In this document: in pieces, positions 38,579 to 43,733 of the stretch
Position numbering within the stretch: position 1 is the stretch's first letter
Layout of the letters: each line of letters opens with the position of its first letter
DNA from: a virus
Virus record (IMG/VR): IMGVR_UViG_3300010399_000016
Location: 1-43,733 of that record
Length of the DNA: 43,733 nt
Strand: one strand, 5' to 3'
The notes under the pieces: model-generated
What the model was told of the DNA's origin: nothing
Database searches by the model: none
The model's input: only the letters and a program-made list of their open reading frames with translations
Position numbers and translations under genes: made by a program

Positions 38579-39072
38579 TGGCCCTGTCCGACGCCACATC
38601 GATTGCGGCCATTGGCGCGCTGGTGGCGATGGCGACCACTGCGTCGCCGATCATTCTGTCCGTGATCACCGCGACTCAGCGGCGCAAGGAGAAGGTCGAG
38701 GACTACGCTCGCCAGGATGGCGTGGCAGCGCAAGCCCGCGAGGCCGCGCGGCTGCTGCTGGCCGCTAACGAGCGTGTGGCAAGACAGACGGCCGCCGCCG
38801 CAACCGAGACGCAAAGCCAGTTGAAGCAGATCCACACGCTGGTGAACTCCAAGCTCACCGAAGAAATGAAAAGAAGCCTAATCGCACTCAAAGCACAGAT
38901 CGTCCTTCTCCGCCGGGTCATAAATCTAGACTTTGCCGCCAACACCGAGACAATAGAGGCAGACCGCGCCATGCTGTCGAGCCTCGAACGAACAGTGGAG
39001 GAGTTGAGCAGTTCACTTACGGAGCGGGATGCAGTGACCGAGGCCGCGGCCGATGCGCGGGCGGCAGTATGA
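38578..39072 (+). CDS. Inner-membrane coiled-coil protein, i-spanin-like layout (164 aa)
   Basis: ATG at 38578 is coupled to the preceding stop. An N-terminal helix (IAAIGALVAMATTASPIILS, about 9-31) is followed by TATQRRKEKVEDYARQDGVA and a long charged coiled coil. I recall this N-terminal pattern as a conserved phage family near lysis genes. The layout (anchor plus periplasmic coiled coil) suits an inner spanin, and the lipoprotein at 37801 could be its partner, but Rz/Rz1-type nesting is absent. Confidence 0.65.
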   Translation: MALSDATSIAAIGALVAMATTASPIILSVITATQRRKEKVEDYARQDGVAAQAREAARLLLAANERVARQTAAAATETQSQLKQIHTLVNSKLTEEMKRSLIALKAQIVLLRRVINLDFAANTETIEADRAMLSSLERTVEELSSSLTERDAVTEAAADARAAV

Positions 39073-39401
39073 ATGATCGGAGCCCCGGCAGGCTGCAACC
39101 CGCCGGCGCCCCTAACCACGACGACCAAGAGGCGATCGAAGTGGCTGAAGAAAATAAAATCACAGATGCGGCAAAAGAAGGGTCGCGCCGCGCGTTGAGC
39201 CAAGAGGATCACGCCATCCTTGCGGACCTGATCAAGCGCGAAAAGCGTAGCCGGATCATCCGAGAGTGGCTATGGGTTATCTGGCATCGAGCGCGGGAAT
39301 GGGCGCTCGTCTACGTTGCAATTACGACTGCTATCGTCGCCGGTCGAGAGCAGATCGTGACTTTCCTTCATTGGATTGGCCTCGGAGGAGGCAAGCCATG
39401 A
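39069..39401 (+). CDS. Single-span membrane protein (110 aa)
   Basis: ATG at 39069 overlaps the preceding stop. The first 60 residues are polar, then REWLWVIWHRAREWALVYVA and a hydrophobic helix (about 77-93), with a short Gly-rich C-terminus. The end overlaps the next gene by ATGA. Function unknown; part of the membrane protein block. Confidence 0.6.
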   Translation: MNDRSPGRLQPAGAPNHDDQEAIEVAEENKITDAAKEGSRRALSQEDHAILADLIKREKRSRIIREWLWVIWHRAREWALVYVAITTAIVAGREQIVTFLHWIGLGGGKP

Positions 39402-39895
39402 GCCTTGGCCGGCGATCCGTCGTATGCCATTTCGCGTTCATGATCGGCCTCGTTCTGCTTTCGGCGGCGGAGGTGGCGGAGATCTGGTCACAGTTTCGGC
39501 CGCCGGTTCGACTGTCCGCGATCTACCTTAAGTTTCATGATCCGAGAGAAGACGGAACTGTACGCCCCGCTGATCAAGCTGACCTGATCAAGTGGGGCTG
39601 GTGGTATCGTCTATGCGCGGGCGAGGCTGTCGAGACCATCACCGACAATCAGGGCAATCCGTGGAAGGACCACGAGCCACGAATCCACCCGATCAAGACT
39701 CCGACCAAAATCGGAGAGATCGTGACCGGCCCGCGGCCTCAGCCTTGGGTAGTGCCGCCTGATCTCCCGGACGGGAAATGGATGCTCAATCTGGAACCAC
39801 GTATGTGGTGCTGGGTTGGCGAGCGCCTGTTTCCGATCCAGACGCCTCGGGTGCAGGCGCCGTTTACGGTTCGCCGCGAGACTTTGTCCAAGTAG
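39398..39895 (+). CDS. Membrane-anchored extracytoplasmic protein (165 aa)
   Basis: ATG at 39398 overlaps the upstream stop. One N-terminal helix (about 10-27, AFMIGLVLLSAAEVAEI) precedes a Trp/Pro/Arg-rich domain with KWGWWYRLCAG and EPRMWCWVGERLFPIQTPR, the two cysteines probably pairing in the periplasm. No peptidoglycan-hydrolase motif was recognised. Two bases separate its stop from the next ATG. Confidence 0.6.
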   Translation: MSLGRRSVVCHFAFMIGLVLLSAAEVAEIWSQFRPPVRLSAIYLKFHDPREDGTVRPADQADLIKWGWWYRLCAGEAVETITDNQGNPWKDHEPRIHPIKTPTKIGEIVTGPRPQPWVVPPDLPDGKWMLNLEPRMWCWVGERLFPIQTPRVQAPFTVRRETLSK

Positions 39896-39897
39896 CA

Positions 39898-40083
39898 ATG
39901 CTTCCCGGGTGGCCTCAGACATGGGCGGACTGGGCTGCCGCTACGGTCGTATTCAGCGCGGTCGTAAGCGGCATGACGTGGGGCTGCGTGATATGGAACG
40001 GCTTTCGCCACCGGGCGACGCAGAAGCTTCTGCGGGCGCTAGCGAAGGCTGTGGCGGAGATCCGGGAGGATCAGCCGCATTGA
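39898..40083 (+). CDS. Small single-span membrane protein (61 aa)
   Basis: ATG at 39898 (MLPGWPQTWADWAAATVVFS) begins a protein with one helix at about 12-33 and a basic amphipathic tail (FRHRATQKLLRALAK). It is the last rightward gene. Its stop (40081-40083) overlaps the end of the convergent leftward operon by 13 bases, leaving no room for a separate terminator. Confidence 0.6.
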   Translation: MLPGWPQTWADWAAATVVFSAVVSGMTWGCVIWNGFRHRATQKLLRALAKAVAEIREDQPH

Positions 40084-40340
40084 TCCCTGGCAACAATGGT
40101 CATTGCCCGCAACTGCCGAGCCATCTCCGGATGCATGATTAGCGTTCGGCCTCCGTCAATAGAGAAGGCGCGCTTCTTCGGAACCTGCAGGAATCGGATG
40201 TTCTGTCGGTGACCCTGCCTCAATCGTCGTCTAGCGCGGCTTGGCGAGCGCACCTTGGACCAGTCCTCGACCATGTCGGTGAGGGTGATGTCTTCAATGA
40301 TGCGAACGCCGTCGTACGGATTGGGAAATATTGGGCTCAC
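40071..40340 (-). CDS. Hypothetical basic protein (89 aa), last gene of leftward operon
   Basis: GTG at 40340-40338 overlaps the upstream stop (GTGA). The middle is strongly basic (SPSRARRRLRQGHRQNIRFL), followed by KKRAFSIDGGRTLIMHPEM, a pattern of a small nucleic-acid-interacting protein, though no domain was recognised. Its end overlaps the rightward membrane gene by 13 bases. Confidence 0.6.
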   Translation of the reverse strand: MSPIFPNPYDGVRIIEDITLTDMVEDWSKVRSPSRARRRLRQGHRQNIRFLQVPKKRAFSIDGGRTLIMHPEMARQLRAMTIVARDQCG

Positions 40341-40825
40341 GGCTTCACCTCCTTCCCGGCCGGGGCGAGGGCGGCGCGGGCGCAGTAGACCGCCGCGAGC
40401 GCTTCGGTGCCCGGATCCTCAGTCTCTCGGATGAATGTATCGAGGCAATCGGTGACCCGCCGCAGCGCCGCCTGTAGCTCCGCGATGCGCTCAATCAGCG
40501 CGTCGTTCTCCTCGCTGAGTGCCACGTTGGCCAGCGCCTCGCGAGAGTTTAGTTTCGCGATCTCGGCGGCTTGGGCGGTGAGCAGGTCGGCGGCTTTTAC
40601 CGCATCACCACCAACAATGGTTCGGAGCCAAGTGGAAATATTCTCCACCTCGCCCGCCTGCGGCACCGGCCGCGCGGCTGCGGCGGCCTTCAGTGCCTGT
40701 CGCGCCAGATGGAGGCATCCGCGCTCGCTGTAATTGTCGCCGAGCATCGAGTGCAGCCGAACAGCCGCAGCAGCAATGGCTGTCGTTTCTGCGTTTTCCT
40801 CGATCCACCGGATGTCTGTGCTCAT
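40337..40825 (-). CDS. Hypothetical helical protein (162 aa)
   Basis: ATG at 40825-40823 overlaps the upstream stop. The protein is Ala/Glu-rich and helical throughout; residues about 80-125 form a coiled coil (ADLLTAQAAEIAKLN, EENDALIERIAELQAAL). No enzyme motif was seen. It is one of a run of ATGA-coupled genes. Confidence 0.65.
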   Translation of the reverse strand: MSTDIRWIEENAETTAIAAAAVRLHSMLGDNYSERGCLHLARQALKAAAAARPVPQAGEVENISTWLRTIVGGDAVKAADLLTAQAAEIAKLNSREALANVALSEENDALIERIAELQAALRRVTDCLDTFIRETEDPGTEALAAVYCARAALAPAGKEVKP

Positions 40826-41361
40826 GACCGCTCCTTGGCGAACAGGGGGAGGATGGCGATAGCGAGCTTTCGGTAGTAACCGTCAGCCGCCAGCCGCAAT
40901 GAGTTGGAACGACCGGTATCGGCCATGAAAAGAGCGTGCGCCACCTCCTCGACGCTGAGCATGGCCGGGCGCGCTGGCGCCTCCTCCTTGAGTGGGCAGT
41001 CGGAGCACTGCATCCCCACGCCAGCCAACCCTTGCATGCAGCATTCGCGCTTGGGTTCTGGCGCTGCGTCGGGGCGGCGCAGGGCGCGGATGGTGTCCGC
41101 GGCCTGACCGATGGCATGGTCGAGCGACCGGCTGTCGACGAATTCCGGGCAGTCGCGAACGTGTCGGCTCTCCAGCCATCTATCGAGGCGGCCCAAAAGA
41201 TTGTCCAGCTTCGCGACATCGAGCCCCGCATTCCACTCCCCCGCCATCTCGGCGAGGATGGCGTCTGCGGATCTTCCGAGAACGTCGCTCGTCACACGGA
41301 ACTCGCTGGCGTTGATCTCGTCGTTCATGATCTCGATGAGGCGCTCGCGCTCGCGGGTCAT
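40822..41361 (-). CDS. Hypothetical protein with shared ECC-GVGM-DCP motif (179 aa)
   Basis: ATG at 41361-41359 overlaps the upstream stop. N- and C-terminal thirds are helical (ERERLIEIMNDEINASEFRV and EEVAHALFMAD). Residues 106-123 contain ECC, x5, GVGM, x, C, x, DCP (C107, C108, C119, C122), the same likely metal-binding element as in the protein at 14475-14669. Function unknown. Confidence 0.65.
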   Translation of the reverse strand: MTRERERLIEIMNDEINASEFRVTSDVLGRSADAILAEMAGEWNAGLDVAKLDNLLGRLDRWLESRHVRDCPEFVDSRSLDHAIGQAADTIRALRRPDAAPEPKRECCMQGLAGVGMQCSDCPLKEEAPARPAMLSVEEVAHALFMADTGRSNSLRLAADGYYRKLAIAILPLFAKERS

Positions 41362-41813
41362 GGCTGGGGCTCCGGGGCGGGAGGGGCGCTCTGTGCGGCG
41401 CGGTCAAGCCGCTCAATCTCTGCGAGGATCAGCGCGGCGGCGCGGACGAGGTCGCGGCGCCGACCCCTGGGCTTCCACCACTCATCAGCCCACGGCCATG
41501 CATCGCGATAGCTGGTGTACGTCTCATAGCCGCGGCCAGCCAATTGGCGTGCGATGAATACCCGCTCTGGATGCGCATAGCAGGCGGCGGCCATCGCCAT
41601 CTCGCCCCGGTGGTGCTGATCATCGTGCCATGACGTCCAGCCCTCCGCCTCGATCTGCCGGCGGCGCTCGGCGATGACATCACGGGCTGCTGCGCCGTCC
41701 AGCGCCATGATGGCCCGCGCCGTCGCCTCGATGGCAGCAAGATGAGTCTGTCGATCCATGGCAACCTGCTGGCGTTCCAGGATGCGGCTGATCTCGGTGA
41801 GGCGGTCGGTCAT
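41358..41813 (-). CDS. Conserved phage protein, RRRQIEAEGW family (151 aa)
   Basis: ATG at 41813-41811 overlaps the upstream stop. The signature VIAERRRQIEAEGWTSWHDD, HHRGEMAMAAACYA, WPWADEWWKP and RRRDLVRAAALILAEIERLD is that of a widespread phage protein family of unknown activity. The conserved His and Glu pairs could bind a metal and suggest an all-alpha nucleotide-hydrolase-like fold, which is speculative. Next to the ERF gene, it belongs to the recombination region. Confidence 0.75.
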   Translation of the reverse strand: MTDRLTEISRILERQQVAMDRQTHLAAIEATARAIMALDGAAARDVIAERRRQIEAEGWTSWHDDQHHRGEMAMAAACYAHPERVFIARQLAGRGYETYTSYRDAWPWADEWWKPRGRRRDLVRAAALILAEIERLDRAAQSAPPAPEPQP

Positions 41814-41980
41814 CGGGATGGCTCCTTGGGATCCGGGGGCGCGAATGAGACCTTGATCTCGTCATCTCGCATCCACTGGTGCTCGCCCTCATGCCCATCA
41901 AGAAGCATGCAGGTGGTGGACATCCCGTCTTCGGTGACTGGGCCGTCTTCCCAGCAGTGTGTAGTATGGTGCTCGCCCAT
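41810..41980 (-). CDS. Small Cys/His protein (56 aa)
   Basis: ATG at 41980-41978 (MGEHHTTHCWEDG) overlaps the ERF stop (TGATG), and its end overlaps the next gene by ATGA. It has C9, C25, H30 and H34 in a layout (CxnC, LLDGHEGEHQW) common in small zinc-binding phage proteins. Function unknown. Confidence 0.6.
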   Translation of the reverse strand: MGEHHTTHCWEDGPVTEDGMSTTCMLLDGHEGEHQWMRDDEIKVSFAPPDPKEPSR

Positions 41981-43377
41981 CACTCCCCCTCCCTCGCCGC
42001 GTCGACCTGCGCCGCGCGCTCCTTCAGCTTCTCCTTTGCCGCGACCATCGAGGCGTCTGAGCGCATCCATTTTGGCAGCTTGAACCACTCCGTCTGCAGT
42101 TCGGCTTTGCCGCCCTCAGCCGCATTCCGCAGCGTCGTATCGGCAGCCGACATCTCCGCGATCCGGTCGCCTCCAGCCGCAGTCGGCGGTGGTACGGGCG
42201 GCAAGATTTCCTCCAGGCCATCCGGTTCGCGTGCAGGCTCGTCACCACGCTGCCATGCCCGATACTCCGCGACGAGTTCGCGCCACAGGCGGCCGGACGG
42301 GTGATTGTTGCGGATGTCCTTGCGGCTCTCCACGATGCAGTGCTTGCGGACGAAAGCGGCGCATTCCTCCTGCGATAACAGCGGATTGCCTTCAACTCGC
42401 GTCTCGCTGATGAATGCGGCGAAAGCCCCATCGTTGCACAGGATGCCGGCCTGCTTCGTGGGCGTCAGCGTGTCCCATTGAGGCTCGGGCTCTCGATAGA
42501 ATTTGTTGTCATATTGACGAGGATTTGGCGCCTCCGGATCAACCTCGCTGTTCTGCCACTCCGGTGCAGCCTTCTCCGCGGCGTCACGGTTTGCCTTGTC
42601 CTCTGCCGCGCGCAATTCGCCAAGCCGGCGGGAGCAGTTCATGCGCAGCTCGGCTCGCTGACCTGTCGGCAACTCGTCGATCGTCGCCAGCGATGCCGAC
42701 ATCCACGTCATGAGCGCTGCGCTACTGGTCTGATTGAGCATGTCGCCCTGCAGCTTGTCGAAGGTCATGCGGCTTTCCTTGGCCGCTGGCGCCGCCGACT
42801 TGCCTCCGCCTCGCCCATCATCCGCGTCGTTGTCGATGTCGTCCGTGGTGCGGATCTTGAACGTCTTGATGCAGAAGTACTTTTCGGCCTGCGTCGCACA
42901 CTTCGGCGCCGCCTTGTCGTCGGTCACGCCCTTCCCGTCCCGTAGACGCGACGTGGCCGTCCACTGGATCGGAGGCCACTGCTCGCCCGCACCGTTGACG
43001 ATCGTGAACTCGTACACGATGGCGAGCGTCGACCCTTTGTCGTTCTCCTCGATCAGATTGCGACTGACCTCGGATTGCACGATGAGCAAGTCGTTTTCGG
43101 CCAGCAGCGGCGCCAGCCGGTCGTTCACATCCTGCCATGAGGCATAATTGTAGTTCTGGAACGTGTTGCGGCTCGCCTTGTGAATGCGCCCGACCTCGCG
43201 CGTGACGGCCAGAATCGCCTTGGCAATGGCCGCAGGATAGACCTTGCGCTCGGTCGCGATGGCCACCGGCTTGTCAGCCTTGGACGGATCCTGCCGCGGA
43301 TCGTGCACCGCGGGCAGGTTGTTCGGCGCCATCGTGGCATCCACGACCGCCGGCCGCTCCTTGGTCTTTGCGTTCAT
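41980..43377 (-). CDS. erf: ERF-family single-strand DNA annealing recombinase (465 aa)
   Basis: ERF proteins anneal complementary single strands and circularise or recombine phage DNA, as Erf does in P22. The ERF domain spans about 45-190: AIAKAILAVTREVGRIHKAS, QNYNYASWQDVNDRLAPLL (75-93), ATQAEKYFCIKTFKI (161-175) and TTDDIDND (177-184). The C-terminal half is a helical, charged extension with a Pro-rich segment, larger than in P22 Erf (about 200 aa). The start is ATG at 43377 with GGAGGGAAAACTCAA upstream. No exonuclease or SSB gene was recognised beside it. Confidence 0.88.
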   Translation of the reverse strand: MNAKTKERPAVVDATMAPNNLPAVHDPRQDPSKADKPVAIATERKVYPAAIAKAILAVTREVGRIHKASRNTFQNYNYASWQDVNDRLAPLLAENDLLIVQSEVSRNLIEENDKGSTLAIVYEFTIVNGAGEQWPPIQWTATSRLRDGKGVTDDKAAPKCATQAEKYFCIKTFKIRTTDDIDNDADDGRGGGKSAAPAAKESRMTFDKLQGDMLNQTSSAALMTWMSASLATIDELPTGQRAELRMNCSRRLGELRAAEDKANRDAAEKAAPEWQNSEVDPEAPNPRQYDNKFYREPEPQWDTLTPTKQAGILCNDGAFAAFISETRVEGNPLLSQEECAAFVRKHCIVESRKDIRNNHPSGRLWRELVAEYRAWQRGDEPAREPDGLEEILPPVPPPTAAGGDRIAEMSAADTTLRNAAEGGKAELQTEWFKLPKWMRSDASMVAAKEKLKERAAQVDAAREGE

Positions 43378-43540
43378 TTGAGTTTTCCCTCCACATAAGC
43401 CGCGCTGCTGAGATTTCCTGCTGAGCGGCATTCTTGGCGCACCAAAACGCCGCCCGGATTTCACGGAAAAGAGTCGCCAAATACGAGAAGACAACGATTG
43501 GCGGCAACAATGCAATCAGTAGAAACTTGCGCAGTTTCAC
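43274..43540 (-). CDS. Small single-span membrane protein (88 aa)
   Basis: GTG at 43540-43538 overlaps the upstream stop (GTGA), with GGAGGG four bases before it. Residues 1-25 contain a transmembrane helix (KLRKFLLIALLPPIVVFSYL), then an amphipathic helix (LFREIRAAFWCAKNAAQQ). The frame continues 104 bases into the ERF coding region, so the C-terminal third is read from DNA that also encodes the ERF N-terminus. That tail is Gly/Ala/Arg-rich and may be under no constraint of its own. Confidence 0.6.
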   Translation of the reverse strand: MKLRKFLLIALLPPIVVFSYLATLFREIRAAFWCAKNAAQQEISAARLMWRENSNERKDQGAAGGRGCHDGAEQPARGARSAAGSVQG

Positions 43541-43733
43541 CAAGCCCTCCGCCCGATGTTCACGCCCGCCCCGAGCACCACCGGCATGAGCGCCGGGTCC
43601 ATCGGCTGGGCGTCCCGCACGCGGACCTTGCGCCGGTGGCCTAGGAAGCCCGCCACGCCAACCATGCCCCCGACTGCGCCGGCTGCACCCATGGCCGCGA
43701 TGGCCGCATCAGGGATGCCTTTCCGGGCCACCA
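43537..43733 (-). CDS. Exported single-span membrane protein, C-terminal part (gene cut by window edge)
   Basis: This is the remainder of the gene that begins at 418. The segment 43611-43733 duplicates 1-123, and 43537-43610 supplies the last part of the frame, including RRKVRVRDAQPMDPALMPVV and the TGA at 43537-43539. The transmembrane helix (DAAIAAMGAAGAVGGMVGVA) lies in the duplicated part. The stop overlaps the GTG of the next gene. Confidence 0.8.
   Translation of the reverse strand, partial: VARKGIPDAAIAAMGAAGAVGGMVGVAGFLGHRRKVRVRDAQPMDPALMPVVLGAGVNIGRRAW
43611..43733. repeat. Terminal redundancy, copy 2 (circular overlap)
   Basis: Exact copy of 1-123. Removing one copy gives a 43,610-bp circle with a continuous gene across the join. 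Confidence 0.95.

Noticed and set aside
40071-40083. Bidirectional terminator at the convergent gene ends
   Set aside because: The two coding regions overlap by 13 bases and no hairpin with T tracts is present.
43611-43733. Direct terminal repeat as physical genome ends
   Set aside because: The repeat lies within a coding gene that closes perfectly on joining; an assembly overlap explains it better than a packaging repeat.

Overview
The window is one complete, circularly closed genome of a tailed phage with podovirus-type (short-tailed) architecture. The first 123 bases (1-123) are repeated exactly as the last 123 (43611-43733), and a gene cut by the window edge becomes a single intact reading frame when the ends are joined, so the non-redundant genome is 43,610 bp and the linear start is arbitrary. 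The DNA is GC-rich (about 60% or a little more, by eye). Gene families (Sf6-like small terminase, large P22-like portal, GT8 and DUF115 modification genes, QCSG-type tail fibre, many small Cys-rich early proteins) resemble, from memory, phages of Alphaproteobacteria such as Rhizobiales; the host is inference. No integrase, DNA polymerase, RNA polymerase, tape measure, tRNA or CRISPR was recognised.

Layout. (1) A leftward operon starts at a divergent promoter region (1715-1830), runs through the window edge and ends at 40071. It holds small soluble and membrane proteins, a signal-peptide membrane protein cut by the window edge, an ERF-type single-strand annealing recombinase and several conserved hypotheticals, nearly all coupled by ATGA, GTGA or TGATG overlaps. 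(2) The rightward early region (1831-9253) begins with a ribbon-helix-helix (RHH) regulator and contains a RusA resolvase, a DUF1376 replication-type protein with a helicase-loader-like partner, a second divergent promoter region with another RHH regulator (5364-5492), a PP-loop ATPase, many small Cys-rich proteins and a DNA methyltransferase. (3) A palindrome-rich, weakly coding stretch (9254-9713) separates early from late genes. (4) The packaging and head module (9714-21809) has a zinc-motif protein, TerS, small proteins including an excisionase-type HTH, TerL, portal, scaffold, major capsid protein, a freestanding HNH-like endonuclease and a probable decoration protein. (5) A modification cassette (21809-23799) encodes a GT8-type glycosyltransferase and a methyltransferase-DUF115 fusion. 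(6) The connector, tail and ejection module (23801-37074) ends in a collar fibre and a 1,027-aa tail fibre carrying a signal peptide. (7) A block of nine small exported or membrane proteins (37087-40083) should be the lysis module, but no endolysin is recognisable.

How it works together (inference): two promoters fire RHH genes whose start codons lie at the predicted transcription start (leaderless mRNAs), each facing a leftward promoter, much like Arc/Mnt-type switches. ERF and RusA process recombination intermediates, the DUF1376 pair probably recruits the host replisome, and the late genes run as one long, tightly coupled rightward transcript that converges on the leftward operon at 40071-40083.
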